From Rhodobacter sp. 24-YEA-8 (lineage in GTDB: Bacteria > Pseudomonadota > Alphaproteobacteria > Rhodobacterales > Rhodobacteraceae), in NCBI RefSeq assembly GCF_900105075.1, contig NZ_FNSK01000001.1:2059001-2123000 (forward strand): DNA of 64,000 nucleotides, given 5' to 3'. Below the pieces are notes generated by a model, which was not told the origin of the DNA, ran no database searches, and saw only the letters and a program-made list of their open reading frames with translations. Shown in pieces: positions 17,080 to 29,040 of this stretch; position 1 is the stretch's first letter, and the number at the start of each line of letters is the position of its first letter. A program made the position numbers and the translations under genes.

Positions 17080-19371
17080 TCAGGTCGGCAGATCCATCCG
17101 CATCGTCACCACGGCACGGCCCTTCACGGCTTCGCCCCAGCGCAGCTGCACCTGATTGCCCCCCGGCCCCTGCCCCGGCACGGCGATGGGCGAAATATAG
17201 CGCTGCACATTCGCGGCATTGGACACGGAAGTCTCGGGCTGCGCCGCCTCGACCATACGGATACGGCCGCCAAAGGGGATAAAGGCCGAGGCATCCACCG
17301 TCCAGGTATCGGCATTGGTGTTCTGCACATGCTGCACCACCACCGGGTTCGAGATCGACTGCGCCACCTGGTTATAGGTATTGGCCGAGACCCGCACATC
17401 GCGTGAGCGGGTGAAATCCAGCGTGGAATGCGTGGTATCAACCCGGTCCACCCGGTCAATCGTGGCGTTGAACACCCGGAACATATTGTTTTCCATACAG
17501 AACCCGTTCAGGAAATGCCCGGGCCCATAGGGTTTCACCACCACCCAGCGAAAGGCCGAAGAGACATCCGAGGCAATGAAGATATTGCCGACGATGTTCA
17601 GCCCGCCGAATGAGAACTCATTGTTGAATTCGGGAGCCGCATCATGCTCATTGCCCCATTCGATAAAGCAGTTGTCGATGTAATTGCCGGTCACCACTGT
17701 CGCCACATTGGTCTGGGTAAAGACGATCCCGGCCAGCCTTACCCCCGCCGCCATGTCATCCCCCTGAAAGAAATGGTTCGACTGGATCATATGCGAGGTG
17801 CCGTTCATCACCGCGAAATGGCGGAAACGGACGACGCGGTTGTTCCTCAGCTTGACGTCATTGGCGTTGACGTTCATCGCGATGGTGGTGCGGTTTTGCG
17901 CCGGAAGCGATTGCTCGTCTGACAGGAACTGGCAGTAATCGACATGCATACCCTGGCAACCGGTCCCGGACGAGGAAATGCCGCGATCTTTCGGGCGGTT
18001 GAAAGTGCAATTCTCGAACCGGTTGACCGAACCTGCCGCTGGCATCATCACGCCCGAGGCAATCCCAAGGCAGTTGAATTCGATATCATGGATCTCGAAG
18101 CGATTCAGCAGCGAAAATCCCCCGAAATCAAGCATATACTTGAATCTCCGGAAGGAATAGGTGCGGGTCCCGGCAGCCGCGAATAACGGCTCAGACAGTT
18201 CGATCCAGCCCGCGCCCACGTTTTTCGAGCGCACATAGACCTCACGCCCGACGCCCGCCCCCTCGACCAGCGCGCCAATCGGGATATTGGCGACATTGGT
18301 CACCGAGGTCAGCCGGGTGTGATGTGTCGAAGGTGTATAGGTGCCAACCGAGGTGAAACTCTCGCTATTCCAGGCGGTGGAGCTTACCGCATTCAGCGAT
18401 CCGTTCCTGAGCACCCGGCGATTGGCAAAGCTGGTCTGGCCTGACAAAAGCGAGACATCGACCGGCGCGGCGAGATCGACCCGACGCCCGGACAGGTCAA
18501 AGGTGACATGGTCATTGAAGTAGAACAGCGCCTGCAACGCGCGCCGGAATCCTTCGGTATCGTCACCAAAGGCGCGTGAATAGCTCTCCAGATCGAAATT
18601 CCGGGTCAATACCAGCCGGTTCGCCGCCGGCACCCTCACCGTGCCGACAAAGCGGATCGGAGAGCTGACCGTCAGATTGCCCTGGATCGGATAGACCCCG
18701 GTCGGCACCAGAATAGTACGGCCGCCCGCCGCCGCATCGGCGCGCTGAAACGCCGCCATGTCATTGGCAACGCCATCGCCCAGCGCGCCGTGATCCCTCA
18801 CATCGACCACATCTGTCAGATCCCGCAGCCAGAACGAGGTGACATCCTCGATCACGATATCGTCGATCCGCACCGTGCCGCCATTCGGGCCGGTCAGATC
18901 GAGACCGAAATGCGCAAAGACCGGCAGATGCCCCCAGACAAGATCCACCCCGGGCCGGTTCCCCGCGCCGATAATCGCCTGGACCGTGACCACTTCACCA
19001 TAAGAAGACAGACCCACCGCCGTGGCGGTCTGGGCCACCGATCCCACATTCGCCCCTGCGGCAGTTCCGGCCCAGGCCGCGATCCTGACCGCCGGCAGGT
19101 TCCCCGAGACCGCCTTGATCCGCACAGTCACCCGCAAATACATATCCGGGCGCAGGGGCGTCTGCGCGAAAGCCCGGATCCGCTGCGTGGCCGTGGTCTT
19201 CATCAATTCGAAACAGCCGCCGAAATCCTGGTCATTGCCAACCAGTGCCGCGCCAGCCACCCCGGTATAAGACGCATCCCCCGGCCGCCCGTTCGCTGAT
19301 GACCAGTTCGCCAGCCCCGCAGCAAATGGCAATGGCATCAAAGCCAGCCCCTCGGTAATCGCCTTGTTCAT
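17080..19371 (-). CDS. Large right-handed parallel beta-helix protein (pectate-lyase-superfamily / GH28-related)
   Basis: The 763-residue protein has an N-terminal region (1-185) that looks like a beta-sandwich, carbohydrate-binding-like domain. A pectate-lyase-3 type entry motif follows (DHGALGDGVANDMAAF, near 193-208), then a long beta-helix. The coils show spaced Asn-x-hydrophobic turns: FENCTFNRP, VDYCQFLSD, LRNNRVVRF, IQSNHFFQG, VTGNYIDNC, IVGNIFIAS, MENNMFRVF. A C-terminal beta-rich cap follows. No signal peptide is visible. Such folds bind or cleave polysaccharides. I recall similar proteins across Rhodobacterales, without a known function. No phage structural genes are nearby. Confidence 0.8.
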   Translation of the reverse strand: MNKAITEGLALMPLPFAAGLANWSSANGRPGDASYTGVAGAALVGNDQDFGGCFELMKTTATQRIRAFAQTPLRPDMYLRVTVRIKAVSGNLPAVRIAAWAGTAAGANVGSVAQTATAVGLSSYGEVVTVQAIIGAGNRPGVDLVWGHLPVFAHFGLDLTGPNGGTVRIDDIVIEDVTSFWLRDLTDVVDVRDHGALGDGVANDMAAFQRADAAAGGRTILVPTGVYPIQGNLTVSSPIRFVGTVRVPAANRLVLTRNFDLESYSRAFGDDTEGFRRALQALFYFNDHVTFDLSGRRVDLAAPVDVSLLSGQTSFANRRVLRNGSLNAVSSTAWNSESFTSVGTYTPSTHHTRLTSVTNVANIPIGALVEGAGVGREVYVRSKNVGAGWIELSEPLFAAAGTRTYSFRRFKYMLDFGGFSLLNRFEIHDIEFNCLGIASGVMMPAAGSVNRFENCTFNRPKDRGISSSGTGCQGMHVDYCQFLSDEQSLPAQNRTTIAMNVNANDVKLRNNRVVRFRHFAVMNGTSHMIQSNHFFQGDDMAAGVRLAGIVFTQTNVATVVTGNYIDNCFIEWGNEHDAAPEFNNEFSFGGLNIVGNIFIASDVSSAFRWVVVKPYGPGHFLNGFCMENNMFRVFNATIDRVDRVDTTHSTLDFTRSRDVRVSANTYNQVAQSISNPVVVQHVQNTNADTWTVDASAFIPFGGRIRMVEAAQPETSVSNAANVQRYISPIAVPGQGPGGNQVQLRWGEAVKGRAVVTMRMDLPT

Positions 19372-20199
19372 TGTCGCACCCCGCCTGGATCATCACCGGC
19401 GCCGGACCAGTCCCGCGCCAGACCCCGAGTGAGTTACTAAGGAAGCGTTAACCCCGGCTCATACCGCCGCGCGCCGCGTCACCAGCCGCCGCAACAACAA
19501 CCTGGCCAAAGCCCCCTCTTCCTCTTGTCTTGGCAGGGTGCTGATTTATCGCCTGCGCGGCGCGCGTCTTTTCTCAGATGCGGGATCTGTTTGTTCATCT
19601 GTTCTGGCTGAGGGCCCCGGACGGTTTCCGGAATCTTTTTCTGAATATGCCCGGAATCAGCTTTGGCAGTCTGGTGAGATTTCTGGCGGCCAGCGCCAGA
19701 ATGACGCGGGCGCGTGCCCGCTCACTGCCGCGACAGGCATGGCTGGCTGGTCATCAGCGTGACATTAGAGGCGGGCGCTCACTCTTTGGCCGAAAGCTTG
19801 TCATCCACACCCGGGCTTTCACTTGTGTGGCATCTGCAGGGAAGAGGTCGTCCTACAAAAGCGGCCTCACCCGCGATGGGCCGGAATGGCAGCCATGACC
19901 TTGCGCGACATCCCTGTGCTCAGAAGCCGCCAGCGGTTCATGGAGCAAACAGCCCGCCCGGTCAGGGACATCAGCCCCGAGGGCCAGGAACCATCGAAAC
20001 AGCAGGTTTTACTGCAACGAGCGACGCGCAGACGCCCGTTCCTTCAGAACAGCATCGCTGAACAGCGAACCGGGCGTCTCGTCCATGCCCCGCATCGCCA
20101 CCCCCGCCATCGACTTGCGAGGGTGACACATGATCCAGATGCCGCGGCGAGACCCGACGAAATCAGCGCCCTGACAAATACTGCCGCCGGTGGCGCAGA
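19372..20199. other. Gene-poor region between beta-helix gene and lysK
   Basis: I find no convincing gene in these 828 bases. Several short frames exist on the plus strand but show no recognisable domain and no good ribosome site. A long imperfect inverted repeat (AGACGCCCGTTC near 20030 with GAACCGGGCGTCT near 20075) could fold behind lysK. The region also contains the promoter of the minus-strand beta-helix gene at its left end. Confidence 0.5.
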
Positions 20200-21792
20200 T
20201 CAGCCAACCAGCTCTCCGGCCAGCGCCCGGTCGATCAGCGCAATTGATTCCGACACCCCGTAAAGCGCGACAAAGCCGCCAAAACGCGGGCCCTCGGATG
20301 CGCCCAGCAGCACCTCGTAAAGCGCCCTGAACCAGTCACGCAGCGGATCGAAGCCATGATCCTTGCCGACCGCATAGACGATGGTCTGCAGCGCCTCATC
20401 CTCGGCCTGACCATCTTCCGGCCCGGCAAAAGCCGCCAGCCGTCCGCGCAGATCAAGGATCGCGGCGCGCTCCGTGTCAGATGGCAGGCGGAACACCCGG
20501 TTCGGCGCGATCTTGTCCTGGAAGTAGCGCAGCGCGAACCCCGCCGCCGCATCCAGATCCGGGTTGGTCTCAGGCGAGGCCTCGGGCGCATAGCGGCGGA
20601 TAAAGCCCCAAAGCCCGGCCGCATCCTTGGCCCCTGCGACGGAGGCAAGGTTCAGAAGCATGGCAAACGGCACCACCATCGTCGATTTCGGCGGCTTGCC
20701 GTTATGGATATGCCAGACCGGATTATTGACCTGCTGCTCAACCGTCTGATCCGGGAAAGCTTTCAGCTGCTGGTGATATTCGTCAACAGCCTTGGGGATC
20801 ACATCCCACCACAGCCGCTTGGCCGTTTTGGGCTTTTGATACATGAAGTAAGACAGGCTCTCGGCCGAGGCATAGGTCAGCCATTCGTCAATCGTCAGCC
20901 CGTTGCCCTTGGACTTCGAGATCTTCTGACCTTCGAAATCAAGGAACAGCTCATAGGTGAAATGGTTGGGCTTTTTGCCCCCCAGCACCTCACAGATGCC
21001 GTCATAGATCGGCGTATTGGTCGAATGGTCTTTGCCATACATCTCGAAATCGACGTCAAGCTCGGCCCAACGTGCACCGAAATCGGGCTTCCATTGCAGC
21101 TTCACATTGCCACCGGTCACCGGCAGCGTCCATTCGCGCCCATCCTCATCGTCAAAGGTGATCGTGTGGTTCACCTTGTCGATGGATTTCATCGGCACAT
21201 ACAGCACCCGACCCGTTTCCGGATGGATCGGCAGGAAGCAGCTATAGGTCTGCTGCCGCTCTTCGCGCAAAGAGGCCAGCATGATCGCCATGATCTCGTC
21301 ATAGCGCTCGACACAAAGCTTCAGCGTCGCGTCGAACAGCCCCGCCCCGTAGAATTCCGTCGAGGAGATGAATTCATATTCGAACCCGAACGTGTCGAGA
21401 AACCGGCGCAGCATGGCGTTGTTATGAGCGCCAAAGCTCTCATACTCGCCAAACGGGTCCGGAACGCTCGTCAGCGGCTTCTGGATATTGGCCTTCAGCA
21501 GATCCTGCTGCGGCACATTTTCCGGCACTTTGCGCATCCCGTCGAGATCGTCGGAAAAACAGATCAGCCGCGTCGGGATGTCCGAGATCGCTTCAAAGGC
21601 GCGGCGGATCATCGTGGTGCGCGCAACCTCGCCGAAGGTGCCGATATGGGGCAGGCCCGACGGACCGTAGCCGGTCTCGAACAGCACATAGCCCTTTTCC
21701 GGCGCCTTCTTCTCATAACGTTTGAGCAGCGCGCGGGCCTCTTCGAAAGGCCAGGCTTTCGACTTCATCGCCGCATCGCGGAGCTCAGACAT
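20200..21792 (-). CDS. lysK: Lysyl-tRNA synthetase, class I
   Basis: The enzyme charges tRNA-Lys. The 530-residue sequence is of the class I type found in archaea, spirochaetes and many alphaproteobacteria, not the usual bacterial class II. It has the HIGH-type motif [11 protein letters not shown] near 42-52 and the KMSKS-type motif KISKSKGN near 285-292. The start at MSELRDA has AAGGA seven bases upstream; an earlier in-frame ATG at 21816 would contain that ribosome site. It stands alone between two gene-poor stretches. Confidence 0.95.
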   Translation of the reverse strand: MSELRDAAMKSKAWPFEEARALLKRYEKKAPEKGYVLFETGYGPSGLPHIGTFGEVARTTMIRRAFEAISDIPTRLICFSDDLDGMRKVPENVPQQDLLKANIQKPLTSVPDPFGEYESFGAHNNAMLRRFLDTFGFEYEFISSTEFYGAGLFDATLKLCVERYDEIMAIMLASLREERQQTYSCFLPIHPETGRVLYVPMKSIDKVNHTITFDDEDGREWTLPVTGGNVKLQWKPDFGARWAELDVDFEMYGKDHSTNTPIYDGICEVLGGKKPNHFTYELFLDFEGQKISKSKGNGLTIDEWLTYASAESLSYFMYQKPKTAKRLWWDVIPKAVDEYHQQLKAFPDQTVEQQVNNPVWHIHNGKPPKSTMVVPFAMLLNLASVAGAKDAAGLWGFIRRYAPEASPETNPDLDAAAGFALRYFQDKIAPNRVFRLPSDTERAAILDLRGRLAAFAGPEDGQAEDEALQTIVYAVGKDHGFDPLRDWFRALYEVLLGASEGPRFGGFVALYGVSESIALIDRALAGELVG

Positions 21793-22811
21793 GAGAATTT
21801 CCTTATCTGTGACCATCGGCGCCAGTGCCGACGGGAAGCCCCGCTCTATTGCCGCAGGCAGTTTTCGTCAATGTGCCGGGCGGCACTGCGCGCATCTTTG
21901 CCCCGATATAAGGTGGCATCTCGACGCCTTTCCCCTGCAATCCCTGTCAGCTCAATCCCCGTCACCCGCGCGCGGCGCTTTGACCGGCAGCATGATCGCA
22001 GACCTGGATCTCCCAATCCTCTCGCGTGACGCGCCCCCTGAAGCCTTCAGGCTTGTCATTATCCAGGGCGATTTCAGATATGGTCCAGGCGGCGACCAGG
22101 TCAAAGTAGGAATAGCCAGGCTTGTGGCGCAGATCCTCAGACATCGGGCTGACGCCCCTGATCAGCTGCCTTCAGCGAATCTGAGTTTACCGGCCTGAAC
22201 CGGGGTCGAAGTCCGGACAGTGCAGGCCGCCAGATCGGCACGGGCATCGGCCAGCGCATCGAGGACCCAATCAGGGCCGCATGTAACAGCAGCACCCGGA
22301 TCTTTCCAGAAAGCCCCCAATCCCGACACATCATGACTGTCCTTCCAGACCACTGAATGAGTCTGATTTGCGGAACTGTTTTCTTTAAACAGGGTTCGAT
22401 GTGGCCAGGTATGCGAGGAAGCATGTAGATGGCAGCACGGCGTTTGGCCTGGCAATCCGCCGGGGTCAGCTCCGCTTGGGCCTGAACCTCGGGGATCGCG
22501 CTCACCGCCGCCCCGGTCCCGACAAATGTGCCGACCCGCCAGCTTGTCCAGCGCGACCAAAACGCCAGCGCGCCAATGCCCGGCACAAGAGCCGGACTAC
22601 CAGGCGGCTTGCGCAGATCAGCCGCGCGAGGCGTGTCATGTCGGCGAGATTCCGTAGCGATCCCAGGCGAATGAGGGGAGAGGCCCAGGCCGGCGTCTCC
22701 CCCGGCGGCGCTGAGCCTGACTGAGACGTTGGACTTGCCGCGAAAGGCGGCAACGATTAGCTTCGCCGTTGAAAAAACTGACCTTGCGCAAATACCTGCG
22801 CAGACTTCGGA
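21793..22811. other. Gene-poor region upstream of lysK
   Basis: About one kilobase separates lysK from the TerB-like gene. Apart from one possible 60-codon frame (21962-22144) I see nothing coding that I can support. The several overlapping frames on both strands look like GC-rich background. It presumably holds the lysK promoter and perhaps decayed sequence. Confidence 0.45.
21962..22144 (-). CDS. Possible small protein or gene remnant
   Basis: I do not recognise this 60-residue frame. Its composition looks protein-like (HKPGYSYFDLVAAWTISEIA, then EGFRGRVTREDWEIQV) and third codon positions are mostly G or C. A stop lies in frame eight codons before the ATG and no clear ribosome site precedes it. 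It could be a real small gene or the remains of a longer one. Confidence 0.25.
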   Translation of the reverse strand: MSEDLRHKPGYSYFDLVAAWTISEIALDNDKPEGFRGRVTREDWEIQVCDHAAGQSAARG

Positions 22812-23246
22812 GTGAGTGACTTGCCGCAGACCGCCCCCCCTTCGTTGTCGGCCCAGGACGCCCTCGTCGCCGTGATGATCGCCTGTTCGGCCTCGGACCA
22901 GAACATGCGCACGGCCGAGCTGGTGGCAATTCAGAGCATGGTCAACCTGATGCCGGTTTTCTCGGGCTATGATACCGACCGGATGCGGCGCGTGTCGCAG
23001 ACGGTCTTTGACCTTTTCGAAGAAGAAGACGGGCTTGATGCGTTTTTCGGCCTGATCCGCGATGCCCTGCCCGAACGGCTGCATGAGACCGCCTATGCGC
23101 TGGCCTGTGATGTGGTCACCGCAGACGGGCGCCACAGCCAGGAAGAACTCCGGATGCTTGAAGAGCTGCGCGAGGAACTCCGGATCGACCGCCTCCATGC
23201 CGCCGCGATCGAATGGGCGGCGCGGGTGCGGCATTTGCGGGCCTGA
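22812..23246 (+). CDS. TerB-like (tellurite-resistance TerB family) protein
   Basis: The 144-residue, mostly helical protein matches the TerB/DjlA-N fold, with its paired acidic patterns. These lie in ALVAVMIACSASDQNMRTAE and in the second half in ACDVVTADGRHSQEELRMLE. Acidic helices of this fold are thought to bind metal at or near the membrane; the cellular role of solitary TerB proteins is unsettled. A GTG start is inferred, with CGGAG just upstream at a tight spacing. It converges on truA. No other ter genes are present, so tellurite resistance should not be assumed. Confidence 0.75.
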   Translation: MSDLPQTAPPSLSAQDALVAVMIACSASDQNMRTAELVAIQSMVNLMPVFSGYDTDRMRRVSQTVFDLFEEEDGLDAFFGLIRDALPERLHETAYALACDVVTADGRHSQEELRMLEELREELRIDRLHAAAIEWAARVRHLRA

Positions 23247-23255
23247 ACAGGCGAA

Positions 23256-23280
23256 ATCGCCCGGGTGTCCTCCGGGCGAT
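23256..23280. terminator. Hairpin between convergent terB-like gene and truA
   Basis: ATCGCCCGG (23256-23264) pairs with CCGGGCGAT (23272-23280). There is no clear T run on either side, so termination strength is uncertain. Confidence 0.5.
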
Positions 23281-23281
23281 C

Positions 23282-24055
23282 TCAGCCCCCGAACGGATCC
23301 GTCGGATAGCCAACTCCGGTCAGATAGAGACCCTCGGGCGGGCAGACCGGGCCACAGGCGGCGCGGTCTCTGGCCTCCAGGGCCTCTTTCACACGGGCGG
23401 GCGGCCAGCCTCCTGCCCCCACCCGCTCCAGCGTGCCAACCACCGAGCGGACCTGATTGTGCAGGAAGCTGCGGGCGCGCAGGTAAAAGCGGAATTCCTG
23501 CCCCCCCGCGCAGGGGAATTCCTCGATCGAGATCTCATCGATCGTCTTCACCGGGCTTTGCGCCTGGCACATGGTCGACCGGAAGGTGGTGAAGTCATGG
23601 AGCCCGATCAGATGCGCAGCCCCGGCCCGCATCGCTTCGAGATCCAGCGCTCCCCGCACCTGCCACACAAGCCCCGCCTCCAGCACCACCGGCGCGCGCC
23701 GGGCCATCAGGCGAAACATATAGCGCCGTTCCAGCGCCGAAAACCGCGCATGGAAATCGGGTTCCACCCGCGCGCAGGCGGTGATCGCCACCGGCTGTGG
23801 TCTCAGATGCCAGTTGAGTGCCTCGCACAGGCGAAAGGGCTCCCAGTCTTTCGCAAGATCGGCATGGGCCACCTGCCCCGTCGCGTGAACGCCCGCATCG
23901 GTGCGGCCGGCGGCGGCGATGCGATGCTCGCCCGGTTCCAGCTTTGCCAGGGCCTCTTCAATCGCCTGCTGTACCGAAGGCTGCCCCCCCGCCTGGCGCT
24001 GCCAGCCGTTGAACGGAGCCCCGTTATACTCGATCCTGAATGCAAAGCGCGCCAT
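23282..24055 (-). CDS. truA: tRNA pseudouridine(38-40) synthase TruA
   Basis: TruA makes pseudouridine at positions 38-40 of the tRNA anticodon arm. The 257-residue protein shows the family start [12 protein letters not shown], the catalytic Asp53 in [15 protein letters not shown], and FRSTMCQ and [13 protein letters not shown] in the C-terminal repeat. Length and motifs are normal. The gene is divergent from ycjX, about 90 bases away. Confidence 0.95.
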   Translation of the reverse strand: MARFAFRIEYNGAPFNGWQRQAGGQPSVQQAIEEALAKLEPGEHRIAAAGRTDAGVHATGQVAHADLAKDWEPFRLCEALNWHLRPQPVAITACARVEPDFHARFSALERRYMFRLMARRAPVVLEAGLVWQVRGALDLEAMRAGAAHLIGLHDFTTFRSTMCQAQSPVKTIDEISIEEFPCAGGQEFRFYLRARSFLHNQVRSVVGTLERVGAGGWPPARVKEALEARDRAACGPVCPPEGLYLTGVGYPTDPFGG

Positions 24056-24146
24056 TCCCGCCGCTTAGCCCAGATGCACCCCTTCGTCCACCTTCCCAAG
24101 CAGCAAGGCGCGCCCTATCTTCCGTCCGACAGAACAGGGGGCGGGT

Positions 24147-25574
24147 TTGGCACTTTTCGGCATCACCGACGGCATCGCACGCGGGATCGATCAGACCCAG
24201 GCGGGGATCTCCGGCCTCTTGTTCGAACCCGTGCTGCGGCTGGGCGTCACCGGCCTGTCACGCGCCGGGAAGACCGTCTTCATCACCTCGCTGATCGCCA
24301 ATCTTCTGCACCGGGGCCGGATGCTGCAACTGAGCGCCGCGCGCGACGGGCGGATCGAGACCGTCCATCTGCAACCGCAACCCGACCTGACGCTGCCGCG
24401 CTTCGATTATGAGACACATCTTGCGGCGCTGACCGGCGATGACCCACGCTGGCCGGCCTCGACCCGCTCGATCTCCGAGCTGCGCCTGTCGTTTCGCACC
24501 CGTCCCTCGGGATGGTTCGCGGGGTTTCGGGGGCCTCAGATCCTGCATCTGGATATTGTGGATTATCCCGGCGAATGGCTGCTGGATCTGGCTCTGATGG
24601 AAAAAACCTTCGCCACCTGGTCCGAGGATACCCTTGCACTGGTGGCGAAACGGGCGCCCCGCCTGCCCGAGGCGCGCGATTTTCTGGCGCTGGCCCGGGC
24701 CGAAGATGGCGCGCTGGCGCTGGACGAGGCCCGGTTGCAACTGCTGGCGACGGGCTTCACACGCTATCTGACCGCCGCCCGTGCCGCCGGCTGGTCGGAT
24801 TGCACTCCGGGCCGGTTTTTGCTGCCCGGGGATCTCGCCGGCTCGCCCGTCCTGACCTTCGCCCCGATCCCCGAGCCGTCAGAAGCCGGGCGCGGATCGC
24901 TCTGGCGCGAGATGGTGCGACGGTTCGAGGGCTATAAGGCGAAGGTGGTGACGCCGTTCTTCCGCGACCATTTTTCCCGTGTTGATCGTCAGATCGTGCT
25001 GATGGATGTGCTGGGCGCGCTCCATCAGGGGCCGCAGGCGGTGGAGGATCTGCGGAAGGTCATGGCCGAGGTGCTGACCGCCTTTCGCGTCGGGCGCGCC
25101 TCCTGGCTGTCGTCGCTGATCGGGGCCAGGCGGGTGGCCAAAATCCTTTTCGCAGCGACCCGCGCCGACCATCTGCATCATGAACAGCACCCTGCCCTGA
25201 CCGCCATCACCGAGGCGCTGGTCGCCGATGCGAAAGGGCGCGCCGAATTTGCCGGGGCCGAGGTAGCGGCTTTGTCGCTCGCAAGCCTGCGCGCCACGGT
25301 TGAAGAGACCGTGGAACGTGGCGGCGTCCCGCTGCCCGCCGTGCGCGGGCGGCTTCTGACCAGCGGAAAACAGGCGGTTATGTATCCCGGCGCGCTGCCC
25401 GCAGATCCGGCGCGGATCCTGTCTCCTGCGCGCGAGGGTGCGGCGGACTGGCTCGATGCGGAATTCGGCATGATGGAATTCGCGCCCGCGCGGCTTTCGC
25501 TGAAACCGGGCGACGGACCACCACATATCCGCCTCGACCGCGCTGTCGAATTTCTGATCGGAGACCGGCTGTGA
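24147..25574 (+). CDS. ycjX: YcjX-family P-loop ATPase/GTPase (DUF463)
   Basis: The 475-residue protein has a Walker A motif GLSRAGKT at 36-43, the DIVDYPGEWLLDLALM segment typical of YcjX, and a later FAATRADHLHHEQH. YcjX is a stress-induced protein in enterobacteria, where it is encoded with YcjF near psp genes; its exact role is unknown. A TTG start is chosen because AGGGGGCGGG precedes it and the family N-terminus follows. Its last four bases overlap the start of ycjF, so the two are translated together. Confidence 0.85.
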   Translation: MALFGITDGIARGIDQTQAGISGLLFEPVLRLGVTGLSRAGKTVFITSLIANLLHRGRMLQLSAARDGRIETVHLQPQPDLTLPRFDYETHLAALTGDDPRWPASTRSISELRLSFRTRPSGWFAGFRGPQILHLDIVDYPGEWLLDLALMEKTFATWSEDTLALVAKRAPRLPEARDFLALARAEDGALALDEARLQLLATGFTRYLTAARAAGWSDCTPGRFLLPGDLAGSPVLTFAPIPEPSEAGRGSLWREMVRRFEGYKAKVVTPFFRDHFSRVDRQIVLMDVLGALHQGPQAVEDLRKVMAEVLTAFRVGRASWLSSLIGARRVAKILFAATRADHLHHEQHPALTAITEALVADAKGRAEFAGAEVAALSLASLRATVEETVERGGVPLPAVRGRLLTSGKQAVMYPGALPADPARILSPAREGAADWLDAEFGMMEFAPARLSLKPGDGPPHIRLDRAVEFLIGDRL

Positions 25575-26572
25575 CCCAATCCCCCCACCGCCCCTTTGTC
25601 GAGGAAATCCATGCGGATGACATCCCCGAGGCCGATCCTGGTGCAGCGCCTCCGATCAGTGATCTGCCCGGGGCGGATCTCATGCTGGAGCAGCTGGCGC
25701 GCGCTGCCGGGGCGCGTCGTTCGCGCCTGACGCGTGCCGCGATCTGGGTGTTTTCAACGCTTTTCACCTTTGTTCTCGGCGTGGCGGCCTGGGACTTCAC
25801 CGCCTCGCTTTTCACGCGCAATGCGGTTCTGGGCTGGATCGCCTTTGTGCTGATCGCGCTGGCGGTTCTGATCGCGCTGATCATGGCCGCGCGCGAGGCA
25901 ATGGGTTTTGCCCGGATCGCGCGGCTTGACCATCTGCGCGCCCGCGCCGTTTCCGCGCATGTGAATGCCGATCTGAAGGCCGCACGCAGCGTAACCGGCA
26001 GCATCACCGACCTTTATGGCGCGCGCGCCGAGGCCGCCTGGGGGCTGAAACGGTTTGAGGAACATCAGGCCGAGGTGCTGGATGCCGATGCGGTGCTGGC
26101 CCTGGCCGAGACCGAGATCCTCGCGCCGCTCGACGCTGCCGCGCGGGCCGAAATCGAGGCCGCTGCGCGGCGCGTCGCGCTGGTGACCGCGCTTGTGCCG
26201 CTGGCTTTGGCGGATGTCGCGGCGGTTCTTTATTCCAATCTCGCGATGATCCGGCGGATCGCGATGATCTATGGTGGCCGGTCGGGCACTCTGGGCAGCT
26301 GGAGCCTTTTGCGCCGGGTGTTTTCCTCGCTGCTGGCGGCGGGGGCGGTCTCGCTTGCGGATGATCTGATGGGATCGGTGGCAGGCGGCGGGGTGCTGTC
26401 AAAACTGTCGCGCCGCTTTGGCGAGGGGGTGGTCAATGGCGCGCTGACGGCCCGGATCGGGGTGGCCGCAATGGAGCAATGCCGGCCATTGCCGTTTCGT
26501 GGCCTGCCCCGGCCCGGGGTTTCGGGGCTGGTGTCGCGGGCGCTTGCAGGGCTGATCCCGCGCGGGGGGTGA
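25571..26572 (+). CDS. ycjF: YcjF-family membrane protein (DUF697)
   Basis: The 333-residue protein has an acidic N-terminal tail, two adjoining membrane helices (about residues 57-100: WVFSTLFTFVLGVAAWDF and VLGWIAFVLIALAVLIALIM), then a helical DUF697-like domain containing LVPLALADVAAVLYSNLAMIR. It anchors in the inner membrane and is the constant partner of YcjX. The GTG start overlaps the ycjX stop. A dispersed repeat and a terminator follow. Confidence 0.82.
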   Translation: MTQSPHRPFVEEIHADDIPEADPGAAPPISDLPGADLMLEQLARAAGARRSRLTRAAIWVFSTLFTFVLGVAAWDFTASLFTRNAVLGWIAFVLIALAVLIALIMAAREAMGFARIARLDHLRARAVSAHVNADLKAARSVTGSITDLYGARAEAAWGLKRFEEHQAEVLDADAVLALAETEILAPLDAAARAEIEAAARRVALVTALVPLALADVAAVLYSNLAMIRRIAMIYGGRSGTLGSWSLLRRVFSSLLAAGAVSLADDLMGSVAGGGVLSKLSRRFGEGVVNGALTARIGVAAMEQCRPLPFRGLPRPGVSGLVSRALAGLIPRGG

Positions 26573-26590
26573 CTGTTGCGCGCATTGGGG

Positions 26591-26646
26591 CGCTGCCCCC
26601 GTCTGCCTTTGGCAGACTCCCCCGGGATATTTAAGGACAGATGAAA
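26591..26646. repeat. Dispersed repeat, copy A (left half only)
   Basis: It contains a small stem GTCTGCC-TTT-GGCAGAC, followed by the conserved run CCCCCGGGATATTTAAGG and GACAGATGAAA. The conserved part is identical over 28 bases to copy C (from 50396). The right-hand inverted arm found in copies B and C is absent here. It lies between ycjF and its terminator. Confidence 0.8.
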
Positions 26647-26654
26647 GACGCAGA

Positions 26655-26690
26655 AAAAGGCCCCGGAAGACGTTTCCGGGGCCTTTTGTT
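26655..26690. terminator. Bidirectional terminator between ycjF and katG
   Basis: A 14-base-pair stem (26655-26668 with 26674-26687) built around GGCCCCGGAA, with A residues on the left and T residues on the right. It serves both convergent genes. Confidence 0.88.
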
Positions 26691-26695
26691 TCGTA

Positions 26696-29014
<2,319 letters not shown>

Positions 29015-29025
29015 TTACCCATGCG

Positions 29026-29040
29026 ATAAGATGTTCTTAT
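29026..29040. promoter_or_regulatory. Palindrome ATAAGA-TGT-TCTTAT overlapping the oxyR start
   Basis: A perfect 6-base inverted repeat with a 3-base spacer ends in the start codon of oxyR. It lies within the 165-base katG/oxyR divergent region. LysR-type regulators bind T-N11-A dyads near their own promoters, so it could serve OxyR autoregulation; it does not match the full four-part OxyR consensus of enterobacteria. Confidence 0.45.

Noticed and set aside
17080-19371. Prophage tail-spike origin of the beta-helix protein
   Set aside because: No integrase, capsid, tail or lysis genes are nearby, and similar proteins seem chromosomal in this group.
22812-23246. Tellurite resistance locus
   Set aside because: Only one TerB-like gene is present; terC, terD and others are absent.
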